Below are positions 51,394 to 59,600 of a stretch of DNA of 64,000 nt, one piece after another (the first letter of the stretch is position 1; the number at the start of each line of letters is the position of its first letter). The notes under the pieces are model-generated. The model saw only the letters and a list, made by a program, of their open reading frames with translations, did no database searches and was not told where the DNA came from. Source of the stretch: Agromyces luteolus (GTDB lineage Bacteria; Actinomycetota; Actinomycetes; Actinomycetales; Microbacteriaceae); assembly GCF_009729855.1 (NCBI RefSeq), contig NZ_WODA01000026.1, positions 83,243 to 147,242 on the forward strand. The letters run 5' to 3'. The position numbers were made by a program, and so were the translations under genes.

Positions 51394-52617
51394 TCACACG
51401 TCGTAGTCGACCACGACGCGGTCGGATGTCGCGTGCGACTGGCAGGTGAGCACGTATCCGCGCTCGAGCTCCTCGGGCTCGAGCGCGTAGTTCTCGGTCA
51501 TGTTGACGCTGCCGTCGACGACCCGCGCGCGGCAGGTGCCGCAGACGCCTCCGGCGCACGCGAACGGCACGTCGGAGCGGACGCGGAGCGCCGCGTTCAG
51601 GATCGACTCGTTCGCGCTGACCGGGCTCTCGACGGTCGACGAGAGGCCGTCGAGCGTGAACTCGATCGCCACGGTCGGCTCGCCGCGCTCGACCGTGACC
51701 GGGCGGCCGTGCCGGGGCTCGGTCGCCCGATCGGCGTCGGTCGTGAACAGCTCGTAGCGAACCCGGCCGGATGCCACGTCGCGGGCCTCGAGCGTGTCGC
51801 GCGCGAGCTGCACGAGCTCGAACGGCCCGCACAGGAACCACTCGTCGACCGTCGCCGGCGGGATGAGGGCGTCGAGCATCCGCTCGAGCTTCTCGGCGTC
51901 GATGCGGCCCGAGAGGAGCGGCGCGGTGCGCTGCTCGCGCGAGAGCACGTGGTGCAGCGCGAGCCGGGACGGGTACCGGTCCTTCAGCTCGGCGAGCTCC
52001 TCGAGGAACATCACGTCGCGCGTCGAGCGGTTCGTGTAGACGAGCGTGAAGCGCGCGTCATCCGACCGCGCGAGCACGGTGTGCGCGAGCGCCATGAGCG
52101 GGGTGATGCCCGAGCCCGCGGCGATGCCGACGACGTGCTTGCCGTCGAGCGAGTCGAGGCCCGAGGTGAAGGTGCCCTGGGGGCTCATCACGTCGATGCG
52201 GTCGCCCGCGGCGAGCTCGGTGTTCGCCCACGTCGAGAAGCGACCGCCGAGGTCGCGCTTGATGGCGACCGACACGCTGCCCCGCACCGGCGGCCGGCAG
52301 ATCGAGTACGAGCGGCGCAGCTCGTGGCCGTCGAAGTCGCGCCGCAGCGCGACGTACTGGCCGGGCAGGTAGGTGTAGTCGTCGGCGAGCTCGTCCGGGA
52401 CCGCGAAGGTGACCTCGACCGAGTCGTCGGTCAGCGGCCGCACCTCGGCGACCTCGAGCGAGTGGAAGCGCGCGCGACGGCGCTTGGGGGCGGTGTCGCC
52501 GCCGACCGCGCTCTGGAGGAACGCGTCGGCGATCGCGGCATCCGCGTCGAGCGTGCCGGAGCCGGGCCGGGCGGGGACGGTCGGGGCTCCCGTGGAGCCC
52601 AGGTTGATCGCGGCCAT
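51394..52617 (-). CDS. paaE: Phenylacetyl-CoA epoxidase reductase subunit PaaE
   Basis: 407 residues. FAD-binding domain (LPGQYVALRRDFDGHELRRS with the RxYS flavin motif RRSYSIC), NAD-binding domain (VVGIAAGSGITPLMALAHTV), and a C-terminal plant-type 2Fe-2S ferredoxin (FACAGGVCGTCRARV and a later VLTCQSHA Cys). It passes NADPH electrons to the PaaA di-iron centre. Its start overlaps the paaD stop by 1 nt (TGATG). It has an N-terminal 50-residue extension beyond the E. coli protein. Confidence 0.92.
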   Translation of the reverse strand: MAAINLGSTGAPTVPARPGSGTLDADAAIADAFLQSAVGGDTAPKRRRARFHSLEVAEVRPLTDDSVEVTFAVPDELADDYTYLPGQYVALRRDFDGHELRRSYSICRPPVRGSVSVAIKRDLGGRFSTWANTELAAGDRIDVMSPQGTFTSGLDSLDGKHVVGIAAGSGITPLMALAHTVLARSDDARFTLVYTNRSTRDVMFLEELAELKDRYPSRLALHHVLSREQRTAPLLSGRIDAEKLERMLDALIPPATVDEWFLCGPFELVQLARDTLEARDVASGRVRYELFTTDADRATEPRHGRPVTVERGEPTVAIEFTLDGLSSTVESPVSANESILNAALRVRSDVPFACAGGVCGTCRARVVDGSVNMTENYALEPEELERGYVLTCQSHATSDRVVVDYDV

Positions 52618-53153
52618 CAGAGCACCTTGAAGTAGTCGAAGGGCTCGAGGCAGTCGCGGCACTCGTAGAGCGCCTTGCACGAGGTCGAGCCGAAGCGGGC
52701 GAGTTCTCGGGTGTTGAGCGAGTCGCAGCGGGGGCACTTGACCGCCAGCTGCACGCGGATCGGGCCGGCGTCGCGCACGGGCGCGCTGCCGCTCGGCGCC
52801 TGGATGCCGTACGTCCGGAGCTTGTCCTTGCCGGACTCGCTCATCCAGTCCGTGGTCCACGCGGGCGAGAGCACCATCCGCACGTCGACCTCGTCGTAGC
52901 CCGCGTGCGTGAGCGCGAGCACGACGTCGTCGCGCATGGCGTCCATGGCGGGGCATCCGCTGTAGGTCGGCGTGAGCTCGACGTGCACGCCGCCGTCGTC
53001 GTCGACGGAGACCGAGCGCAGCACCCCGAGGTCCTCGATGGTGAGCACGGGCACCTCGGGGTCGGTCACGGTCGCGGCCACGTCCCAGGCCGCGCGAGCC
53101 GCCGGGTCCCTCGGCACTGGTCGGGCGACGGATGCCTCGCGCGCGCCGGTCAC
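52617..53153 (-). CDS. paaD: Phenylacetyl-CoA epoxidase subunit PaaD
   Basis: 178 residues. N-terminal DUF59/MIP18 domain (VTDPEVPVLTIEDLGVLR, TPTYSGCPAMDAMRDDV), then a zinc-ribbon end with Cys pairs in VKCPRCDSLNTREL and ALYECRDCLEPFDYF. Likely matures the iron centre of the complex. The GTG 53153 start overlaps the paaC stop (GTGA). Confidence 0.92.
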   Translation of the reverse strand: MTGAREASVARPVPRDPAARAAWDVAATVTDPEVPVLTIEDLGVLRSVSVDDDGGVHVELTPTYSGCPAMDAMRDDVVLALTHAGYDEVDVRMVLSPAWTTDWMSESGKDKLRTYGIQAPSGSAPVRDAGPIRVQLAVKCPRCDSLNTRELARFGSTSCKALYECRDCLEPFDYFKVL

Positions 53154-54046
53154 CAGGACGCCCCCGGGTGCGCGCGGGCGAGGACCTGCATCTCGGCGAG
53201 CAGCGGCCCGAGGTGCTCGGTGTGCTTCCCCTCGCGGCCGCGGCCGTCGACGACGAACGCGGTGCGACCCTCCGGGCGCGCGAGGTCGGCCTCGGCGAAC
53301 ACCTGGTCGATCACGGCGTCGAACGGCTCGCGCAGCGACGACGGCCGCGGCGCGATGCCCTCGTCGACGAGCCGGGCGACGACCTCGTCGTCGCGGAACA
53401 GCTCGTCGACGTACGGCCAGGTCTGCTCGACCGCGCGGAGCATGCGGCGGCGAGACTCGTCGGTGCCGCCCGCGAGGCGGAGGGTCCACTGGATCGCGTG
53501 GTCGCGGTGGTAGTCGACCTCCTTCGACGCCTTCGCCGCGATCGCGGCGAGCGTGGCATCCGTCGACGCCTCGACGCGCCGGTAGAGCTCGACGAGGTAG
53601 GTGGACGCGACGAGCTGCCGGGCGATGGTGTGCGCGAAGTCGCCGTTCGGCTGCTCGAACAACCAGGCGTTGCGGAACTCGGGCTCGTCGCGGAAGTACG
53701 CGAGGTCGTCCTCGCTGCGGCCGTCGTGGGTGCCCGCGTAGTGCAGCAGCGAACGCGCGTGGCCGAGCAGGTCGAGCGCGATGTTGCCGAGCGCGACGTC
53801 CTCCTCGAGCTCGGGCGCGCGCGTGATCCAGTCGCCCAGGCGCTGGGCGAGCACGAGCGCGTCGTCGCCGAGGCCGAGCGCGTACGCCGCGACGTCGGCG
53901 GATGCCGCGTGGCCGGCGCCGGCCGCCTCGCCTGCGAACTCCTCGGCGAGCGCGACGCGGTCGACCGTGACGTCGCCGTGGGGATCGGTCTCGATACGGG
54001 GCTCCGCTCCTACTCGACCACCGAGATCGGGCGTCTCGCCGCTCAC
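53150..54046 (-). CDS. paaC: Phenylacetyl-CoA epoxidase structural subunit PaaC
   Basis: 298 residues, ferritin-like helical protein: LEEDVALGNIALDLLGHARS, LYHYAG-type helix, EVDYHRDHAIQWTLRLAGG. It pairs with PaaA and lacks a complete di-iron site. The first 20 residues include GGRVGAEPRIETD, encoded by a REP-type palindrome at 53987-54022; the PaaC fold proper starts near residue 40. GTG 54046 overlaps the paaB stop (GTGA). Without the repeat the N-terminus would be near the usual length. Confidence 0.9.
   Translation of the reverse strand: MSGETPDLGGRVGAEPRIETDPHGDVTVDRVALAEEFAGEAAGAGHAASADVAAYALGLGDDALVLAQRLGDWITRAPELEEDVALGNIALDLLGHARSLLHYAGTHDGRSEDDLAYFRDEPEFRNAWLFEQPNGDFAHTIARQLVASTYLVELYRRVEASTDATLAAIAAKASKEVDYHRDHAIQWTLRLAGGTDESRRRMLRAVEQTWPYVDELFRDDEVVARLVDEGIAPRPSSLREPFDAVIDQVFAEADLARPEGRTAFVVDGRGREGKHTEHLGPLLAEMQVLARAHPGASW
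53987..54022. repeat. REP-like palindrome inside paaC
   Basis: GGTCTCGATACGGGG...CTACTCGACCACC, the inverted version of the unit at 57441. It encodes residues 9-20 of PaaC in frame. Confidence 0.75.
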
Positions 54047-54348
54047 AGGTGCTTCACCCCTTCGGACTTCGTGTAGTACACCGCGTGCCGGTAGTTCTTG
54101 CCCGCGGGGCTCTCGAAGAACGCGCCCTTCGCGTCGGGGTCGCTCGTCGTGACCGCGTCGGCGGGCACGACCCAGATCGACACGCCCTCGTTGCGTCGGG
54201 TGTACAGGTCGCGGGCGTTGCGCACGGCCATGTCGGCGTCGGGCGCGTGCAGCGACCCCACGTGCACGTGGCTCAGTCCGCGGTTGGCGCGCACGAAGAC
54301 CTCCCACAGGGGCCAGGCCTCGGTGCCGGTCTCGCCGGGGGTGCTCAT
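54043..54348 (-). CDS. paaB: Phenylacetyl-CoA epoxidase subunit PaaB
   Basis: 101 residues. WPLWEVFVRANRGLSHVHVG, DMAVRNARDLYTRRNEGVSI and WVVPADAVTTSDP are the PaaB signature. Small subunit bridging PaaAC heterodimers. GAGGAGACGAG precedes ATG 54348. It follows paaA after 77 bp, within which GCGGCCC/GGGCCGC forms a small hairpin that might tune expression. Confidence 0.93.
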   Translation of the reverse strand: MSTPGETGTEAWPLWEVFVRANRGLSHVHVGSLHAPDADMAVRNARDLYTRRNEGVSIWVVPADAVTTSDPDAKGAFFESPAGKNYRHAVYYTKSEGVKHL

Positions 54349-54425
54349 CTCGTCTCCTCGTCTCGGTCCGCTCCGTCGCGGATCGCGGGTCCTGTGGTGG
54401 TGCGGCCCGGAGGGGCCGCGCCGCG

Positions 54426-55397
54426 TCATGCGGCGGCCGCGGCCTTCGCGGCCTGCTTGCGGGCGTACTCGGCCGCGGCCTCGCGCACCCACGCGCCCTC
54501 TTCATGGGCCTCGCGGCGGCGGCGGAGCCGCTCGGCGTTGGCGGGGCCGCGACCGGCGAGCACCTCGTGGAACTCGTGCCAGTCGATCTCGCTCATGTCG
54601 TAGCGCTGCTCGGCCTCGTTCCAGGCGAGGTTCGGATCGGGGAGCGTGACGCCGAGCACCTCGGCCTGCGGCACGAGCATGCCGACGAAGCGCTGGCGCA
54701 GGTCGTCGTTGGAGAAGCGCTTGATGTTCCACGCCATCGACTGCGCGGAGTTCGGCGACTCGTCGTCGGGCGGCCCGAACATCATCAGCGAGGGCCAGTA
54801 CCAGCGGTTCACGGCGTCCTGCGCCATCTCGCGCTGCGCCTCGGTGCCCTGCATGAGCTCGAGCAGGATCTCGAAGCCCTGCCGCTGGTGGAACGACTCC
54901 TCCTTGCAGATGCGCACCATCGCGCGTCCGTACGGGCCGTACGACGCGCGGCAGAGCGGCACCTGGTTGCAGATCGCGGCACCGTCGACGAGCCATCCGA
55001 TCGCCCCCATGTCGGCCCAGGTCGGCGTCGTGTAGTTGAAGATCGAAGAGTAGCGCGCGCGGCCCTCGATGAGCTGCTGCGTCATCTCCTCGCGGCCGAT
55101 GCCGAGCGTCTGCGCGGCCGAGTAGAGGTAGAGCCCGTGGCCGGCCTCGTCCTGCACCTTGGCCATGAGGATGGCCTTGCGCTTGAGGCTCGGCGCCCGC
55201 GAGATCCAGTTCGACTCGGGCTGCATGCCGATGATCTCGGAGTGCGCGTGCTGGCTGATCTGGCGGATCAGCGTCTTGCGGTACGCGTCGGGCATCCAGT
55301 CGCGCGGCTCGATGCGCGAGTCCTGCGCGATGAGGTCGTCGAAGCGCGCCTGCGCGGCTTCGTTCTCGACCACGGTCAGGTCGGCGGGTGCGGTCAT
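54426..55397 (-). CDS. paaA: Phenylacetyl-CoA 1,2-epoxidase catalytic subunit PaaA
   Basis: 323 residues. Di-iron ferritin-like oxygenase that epoxidises the ring of phenylacetyl-CoA. Iron-ligand helices are visible: [20 protein letters not shown] (the ExxH motif DEAGH) and the later [20 protein letters not shown] (EESFH). ATG 55397 is preferred over one 51 nt upstream because GGAG sits before it. First gene of the minus-strand operon paaABCDE. Divergent from paaI across an operator palindrome. Confidence 0.95.
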   Translation of the reverse strand: MTAPADLTVVENEAAQARFDDLIAQDSRIEPRDWMPDAYRKTLIRQISQHAHSEIIGMQPESNWISRAPSLKRKAILMAKVQDEAGHGLYLYSAAQTLGIGREEMTQQLIEGRARYSSIFNYTTPTWADMGAIGWLVDGAAICNQVPLCRASYGPYGRAMVRICKEESFHQRQGFEILLELMQGTEAQREMAQDAVNRWYWPSLMMFGPPDDESPNSAQSMAWNIKRFSNDDLRQRFVGMLVPQAEVLGVTLPDPNLAWNEAEQRYDMSEIDWHEFHEVLAGRGPANAERLRRRREAHEEGAWVREAAAEYARKQAAKAAAAA

Positions 55398-55446
55398 CGT
55401 CGACTCCAATGCTCTCGGGACCGGCGGGCGGTGCGAACACTTTACC

Positions 55447-55462
55447 AACCGATCGTTCAGTT
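55447..55462. promoter_or_regulatory. Putative PaaR-type operator between paaA and paaI
   Basis: AACCGATCGTTCAGTT is a 16-bp imperfect palindrome (12 of 16 positions symmetrical). TAAAGT toward paaA and TAGTAT (55462-55467) toward paaI flank it as -10 candidates, so one bound dimer would block both. The TetR gene at 57572 is the natural candidate regulator. Confidence 0.6.
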
Positions 55463-55536
55463 AGTATATGCTGAGGTTCTGCGCCGGGGCAATCAAGGCC
55501 GCCGGCGACTCCCCCGCACTCGATGAGGAGCAGCGC

Positions 55537-56004
55537 ATGACGGATGTCGCGACCGAACGCCAGGGCGGCGACCGACCGGCCGATGAGCAGGCGGATGCCG
55601 CGGCATCCGATCGCCTCAACCGCGAGATGATGCAGCGCGACCTCGCCTCGGCGATGCTCGGCATGGTCGTCGAACGCGACGATCCCGGTCACGCGGTCGT
55701 CTCGATGCGCGTACGGGAGGACATGACGAACGGGTTCGCCATCACCCACGGCGGGCTCGTCTTCACACTGGCCGACACGGCCTTCGCGATCGCCTGCAAC
55801 GAGGACCACCGGGTCACCGTCGCGGCCGGCGCCGACATCACCTTCCTGAAGTCCACGGTCGCCGGCCAGACCCTCACCGCCACCGCGGTGCGCCGCGCCC
55901 GCAGCGGCCGGACCGGCCTCTACGACGTCACGGTCGTCGACGAGCAGGGCGACGCCGTCGCCGAGTTCCGCGGCCGCTCGATCTCCACCAACCGCACCAT
56001 CTGA
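55537..56004 (+). CDS. paaI: Hydroxyphenylacetyl-CoA thioesterase PaaI
   Basis: 155 residues, hotdog fold. The core TNGFAITHGGLVFTLADTAF has the HGG turn and catalytic Asp, followed by AGADITFLKSTVAGQTLTA. It removes CoA from dead-end ring products, relieving CoA trapping. ATG 55537 follows GATGAGGAG; an earlier ATG 55468 directly abuts the -10 box and is unlikely. Confidence 0.88.
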   Translation: MTDVATERQGGDRPADEQADAAASDRLNREMMQRDLASAMLGMVVERDDPGHAVVSMRVREDMTNGFAITHGGLVFTLADTAFAIACNEDHRVTVAAGADITFLKSTVAGQTLTATAVRRARSGRTGLYDVTVVDEQGDAVAEFRGRSISTNRTI

Positions 56005-56009
56005 CGTTC

Positions 56010-56050
56010 GGTGGTCGAGCAGCCGGCGAAGCCCGCGTATCGCGACCACC
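56010..56050. repeat. REP-like element between paaI and paaK
   Basis: GGTGGTCGAGCAG...GCGTATCGCGACCACC, a diverged copy of the genome's REP unit with complementary ends, filling most of the 66-bp paaI-paaK gap. Confidence 0.65.
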
Positions 56051-56070
56051 ACGACCGATAGGAACCTCCC

Positions 56071-57429
56071 GTGTCGACGACGACCCTTCCGCAGCCCTCC
56101 GGCACCAAGCCCACGATCTCGGGGCTCGCGCCCGCCGCGCCCGACGAGCTCGACCCCGAGGAGCGCATGTCGCGCTCCGAGATCGAGGCGCTCCAGCTCG
56201 AGCGGCTGCAGTGGACCGTGCGCCACGCCTATGAGAACGTGCCGCTCTACCGCCGCAAGTTCGACGAGCACGGTGTGCACCCCGACGACATCCAGACGCT
56301 GGCGGATGTCGCGATACTCCCCTTCACGACGAAGGAGGACCTGCGGCAGACCTACCCGTTCGGCATGTTCGCCGTGCCGATGGAGCAGGTCGCCCGCATC
56401 CACGCCTCGTCCGGCACGACCGGCCGGCCCACCGTCGTCGGGTACACGCACGACGACCTCGACCGCTGGGCGACGCTCGTCGCCCGATGCCTGCGCGCCT
56501 CGGGCGTGCGCCCGGGCATGAAGGTGCACAACGCCTACGGCTACGGCCTCTTCACGGGCGGCCTCGGCGCTCACGCCGGGATCGAGAAGCTCGGCGCGAC
56601 GGTGATCCCGATGTCGGGCGGCCAGACCGCGCGCCAGGTCCAGCTCATCCGCGACTTCGAGCCCGACGCGATCATGTGCACCCCGAGCTACCTGCTGACG
56701 ATCGCCGACGCGATGGAGGAGGCGGGCATCGACCCGCGCTCGACGTCGCTGAAGACCGCGATCCTCGGCGCCGAGCCGTGGACGAACGAGATGCGCCAGC
56801 GCCTGCAGGACCGCCTCGGCATCGACGCCGTCGACATCTTCGGCCTCAGCGAGGTCATGGGTCCCGGCGTCGCCAACGAGTGCATCGAGACGAAGGACGG
56901 CCCGCACGTCTGGGAGGACCACTTCCTGCCCGAGGTCATCGACGGCGAGACCGGCGAGCCGCTGCCCGACGGTGAGAAGGGCGAGCTCGTCTTCACGTCG
57001 CTGACGAAGGAGGCGTTCCCGGTCATCAGGTACCGCACGCGCGACCTCACGCGCCTGCTGCCCGGCACCGCGCGCCCCGGCATGCGCCGCATCGAGAAGA
57101 TCACCGGTCGCAACGACGACATGATCATCCTGCGCGGCGTGAACCTCTTCCCGACGCAGATCGAGGAGCTCGTGCTCGGCATCGAGCACTTGACGCCGCA
57201 CTTCATCCTCGAGCTCACGCGCACCGGGCACATGGACGACCTCACGGTCCGCATCGAGCGCCACCCCGACCTCGAGGTCGAGGCGTGCCGGGCGGCCACC
57301 GTCGTGCTCGCCGGCCGCATCAAGGAGTTCATCGGCTCGTCGGTGACCGTGCGCCTCGAGGAGCCCGGCACGCTGCCGCGCAGCGAGGGCAAGTACAAGC
57401 GCGTCTACGACCTGCGCGAGCCGCACTGA
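56071..57429 (+). CDS. paaK: Phenylacetate--CoA ligase PaaK
   Basis: 452 residues, adenylate-forming enzyme that activates phenylacetate to its CoA thioester with ATP. IHASSGTTGRPTVVGYTHDD is the P-loop motif. NAYGYGLFTGGLGAHAG, DIFGLSEVMGPGVANECIET and RYRTRDLTRLL follow, and the C-terminal Lys is in EGKYKRV. GTG 56071 has AGGAAC upstream. It lies downstream of paaI, with REP-type elements on both sides. Confidence 0.93.
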   Translation: MSTTTLPQPSGTKPTISGLAPAAPDELDPEERMSRSEIEALQLERLQWTVRHAYENVPLYRRKFDEHGVHPDDIQTLADVAILPFTTKEDLRQTYPFGMFAVPMEQVARIHASSGTTGRPTVVGYTHDDLDRWATLVARCLRASGVRPGMKVHNAYGYGLFTGGLGAHAGIEKLGATVIPMSGGQTARQVQLIRDFEPDAIMCTPSYLLTIADAMEEAGIDPRSTSLKTAILGAEPWTNEMRQRLQDRLGIDAVDIFGLSEVMGPGVANECIETKDGPHVWEDHFLPEVIDGETGEPLPDGEKGELVFTSLTKEAFPVIRYRTRDLTRLLPGTARPGMRRIEKITGRNDDMIILRGVNLFPTQIEELVLGIEHLTPHFILELTRTGHMDDLTVRIERHPDLEVEACRAATVVLAGRIKEFIGSSVTVRLEEPGTLPRSEGKYKRVYDLREPH

Positions 57430-57440
57430 TGCGCGGCCTC

Positions 57441-57549
57441 GGTGGTCGAGTAGGCGCGCCGGCGCCGTACCGCCTCGGTGGTCGAGTAGGCGCGCCGGCG
57501 CCGCACCCCCTCGGTGGTCGAGTAGGCGCGCCAGCGCCGTATCGAGACC
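57441..57549. repeat. Three tandem 36-nt REP units after paaK
   Basis: GGTGGTCGAGTAGGCGCGCC begins units at 57441, 57477 and 57513, exactly 36 nt apart; the last ends GTATCGAGACC. Each unit contains a GGCGC palindrome (CGCGCCGGCGCCG). The array fills the gap between paaK and the TetR gene and could end paaK transcription. Confidence 0.85.
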
Positions 57550-57571
57550 CGGCCCTGAGAGACTGAAGCGG

Positions 57572-58189
57572 ATGTCACCGAATACCACGCTCCGACGAGG
57601 CCGCCCGGGCTACGACCAGCAGGGCATCCTCGAGGTCGCCGTCGCCGCCTTCAACGAGTACGGCTACGACGCGACCTCGATGGGCGTGCTCGCCGATCGG
57701 CTCAAGCTGTCGAAGTCGGCGATCTACCACCACTTCAGTTCGAAGGACGAGATCCTCGACCGCGCGCTCGACCAGGCACTGGGCTCGCTCGAGGGCGTGC
57801 TCGACGAGACCGAGGCCGCGGCGGGCAGCGCCGCCGACCGGCTCGACCGGGTGCTGCGCGGGGCGGTGCGGGTGCTCGTCGACCAGCTCCCCTACGTGAC
57901 GCTGCTGCTGCGCGTGCGCGGCAACACCGAGGTCGAGCGGCGCGCGCTCGCGCGTCGGCGCGCGTTCGACAAGCGGGTCACGGCGCTCGTCGCGGAGGCG
58001 CAGACCGAGGGGTCGCTCCGCTCAGACATCGACGTGCGCATCGTCGAGCGCCTGCTGTTCGGCATGATCAACTCGATCGTCGAGTGGTACCGGCCCGGTG
58101 GCCGTGAGGATGCCGCGCGGCTCGCCGACGACGTCGTGGCCGTCGCGCTCGACGGCCTGCGGGTGCCCGCCGGCGCTCCGCGCCCCTGA
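57572..58189 (+). CDS. TetR-family regulator, probably of phenylacetate genes (PaaR-like)
   Basis: 205 residues. HTH at about 17-60 (ILEVAVAAFNEYGYDATSMG, LKLSKSAIYHHFSSKDEILD). The long helical C-terminal domain (EVERRALARRRAFDKRVTAL) resembles TetR proteins that answer acyl-CoA ligands, as PaaR does to phenylacetyl-CoA. Location beside paaK and a TetR-type palindrome between paaA and paaI support the role; binding is inferred. Confidence 0.8.
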   Translation: MSPNTTLRRGRPGYDQQGILEVAVAAFNEYGYDATSMGVLADRLKLSKSAIYHHFSSKDEILDRALDQALGSLEGVLDETEAAAGSAADRLDRVLRGAVRVLVDQLPYVTLLLRVRGNTEVERRALARRRAFDKRVTALVAEAQTEGSLRSDIDVRIVERLLFGMINSIVEWYRPGGREDAARLADDVVAVALDGLRVPAGAPRP

Positions 58190-58209
58190 CGTCCGACCGC
58201 GCCGTCCCT

Positions 58210-58267
58210 GTCGTCGTCACGACCGGCGGCTCGCACCGGCCCGGCACCCGCCGATCGTGACGACGAC
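58210..58267. repeat. 58-nt palindromic repeat, copy 1
   Basis: GTCGTCGTCACGACCGGCGG ... CCGCCGATCGTGACGACGAC, near-perfect inverted arms around a CACCGGCCCGG core. Differs from copy 2 (58773) at about three positions. Lies just after the TetR gene. Confidence 0.85.
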
Positions 58268-58340
58268 CCGGCGTCTCGCGCGCGAGCCGTGACATCCGCC
58301 TCGAACGGCTGCCAGACTGGCGCCGGGGGAAGGGGACACG

Positions 58341-58733
58341 ATGATCGAACTGCTCGACGGCATGCCCGAGGGCGTGATCGGCTTCCGCGCGGTGGGGACG
58401 GTGACCGCGGCCGACTATCGCGAGGTGCTCGACCCGGCCATGGATGCCGCGATCGAGACGACCGGCACGCTCGACTTCGTGATCGTGCTCGGCGAGGAGT
58501 TCGACCATTACTCGCTCGGCGCGATGGTCGAGGATGCGAAGCTCATCGGCCGGCCGCTGTCGCTGTGGGACCGCGCGGCCCTCGTGACCGATCGCGACGT
58601 GCTCATCGGGATCGCGGTCGCGTTCGGCGGGCTGGTGCCGGGGCAGTTCAGGGCGTTCCCGCTCGCGCACCTCGACGACGCGATCGCGTGGGTCGGCGAG
58701 GGCGCGGCCGCGGCCGCGGCCGCGGCGACCTGA
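58341..58733 (+). CDS. SpoIIAA-like (STAS-related) protein
   Basis: 130 residues. GMPEGVIGFRAVGTVTAADY, TLDFVIVLGEEFDHYSLGAM and RAALVTDRDVLI match the SpoIIAA-like fold (DUF3478), related to lipid-binding CRAL-TRIO/STAS folds. Function unknown. The C-terminus ends in nine Ala codons built from GCGGCC repeats. GGGGGAAGGGG precedes ATG 58341. The gene is flanked by two copies of a 58-nt palindrome. Confidence 0.8.
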   Translation: MIELLDGMPEGVIGFRAVGTVTAADYREVLDPAMDAAIETTGTLDFVIVLGEEFDHYSLGAMVEDAKLIGRPLSLWDRAALVTDRDVLIGIAVAFGGLVPGQFRAFPLAHLDDAIAWVGEGAAAAAAAAT

Positions 58734-58772
58734 CCTGCCCGCCCGGACCGACTGGGCCGCCGGCCCGTTCGG

Positions 58773-58830
58773 GTCGTCGTCACGATCGGCGGGTCGCACC
58801 GGCCCGGCACCCGCCGATCGTGACGACAAC
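58773..58830. repeat. 58-nt palindromic repeat, copy 2
   Basis: Same element as 58210-58267, same orientation, 563 bp further on, right after the SpoIIAA-like gene. Confidence 0.85.
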
Positions 58831-58855
58831 CCGGCGCCAGCGCCCGCGCCAGCGC

Positions 58856-59506
58856 TCAGCGACCGCCCGCCGGGCCGGCCGCGGCGACGTCGGGATGCTC
58901 CGGCGGAAGCCCGTGCCGCTTGCCCGCCCGCAGCAGTTCGAGGTTGCGCCGCTCCCAGTCGAGCATCTCCTGGCGCACGCCCTCGAGGATCCGGCTCTCG
59001 CCGCAGGACGGCAGTGAGCGCCCGCAGGTGCACGATCCCGGCTTGCGCGGATCGGGGTGGTGGAACGCCTGCAGGCGCCAGAGCGCGACCATCGCGGTGT
59101 CGACGCGCTTCGCGGTGAGCTGGGTCGCGCGCTCGGCGCGACGCACGCGGTCGTCGCGGAGCTGGTCCTGGAGCGCGGCGCCGACGTCGGTGGCGCCGTC
59201 GATCGCCCCGGCGCGCAGCTGGTCCCGCTCCGCGGTGAGCCGGGCCACGAGTTCGGCCGAGTCCGCCGCGGCGGTCGCCGCCTCCGCGGCCGCGTCGCGC
59301 GCGTCGCGATCGTGCGCCTCGAGGATGCCGCGCCACAGCGCGATGTGCTCGCGGTCGCGCTGCTCCGCCCGCTCGTGGCCGAGGTGCGACCGGCAGTGAC
59401 CGCAGACCACCTGGTCGGACGCCGACGCGAATCGGAAGCGCTGCACGCTCCCGCAGCAGAGGCACGGCACGTCGACGTCGGCGTGGAGCGGGTGCTGGTG
59501 GGGCAT
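58856..59506 (-). CDS. Hypothetical protein with zinc-ribbon-like cysteines and a helical middle
   Basis: 216 residues, no family I recognise. N-terminal Cys pairs (VPCLCCGSVQRFRF and VVCGHCRSHLG) form a probable zinc ribbon. A long Ala/Glu/Arg-rich helix, possibly coiled coil, spans about 55-125. A second Cys cluster (GSCTCGRSLPSCGE) lies near 170. Could be a nucleic-acid or protein-binding adaptor. CACGCT (minus strand, 59519-59514) is 7 nt before ATG 59506, a leaderless start. Confidence 0.65.
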   Translation of the reverse strand: MPHQHPLHADVDVPCLCCGSVQRFRFASASDQVVCGHCRSHLGHERAEQRDREHIALWRGILEAHDRDARDAAAEAATAAADSAELVARLTAERDQLRAGAIDGATDVGAALQDQLRDDRVRRAERATQLTAKRVDTAMVALWRLQAFHHPDPRKPGSCTCGRSLPSCGESRILEGVRQEMLDWERRNLELLRAGKRHGLPPEHPDVAAAGPAGGR

Positions 59507-59600
59507 GCGGTCCAGCGTGACCGGCCGCGCGAGCGCGGTCAAGTTCGGCGGATGTCGCGGGCCGGCCGTCACGCGCCCGACGCCGGCGATGCGCTCCCCC

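Noticed and set aside
57441..57549. 36-nt periodic array as a CRISPR
   Set aside because: Units are contiguous without variable spacers and match REP elements found singly elsewhere; no cas genes nearby.
58700..58733. GCGGCC run at the end of the SpoIIAA-like gene as a regulatory repeat
   Set aside because: It encodes a poly-Ala tail and is short; probably simple-sequence drift.
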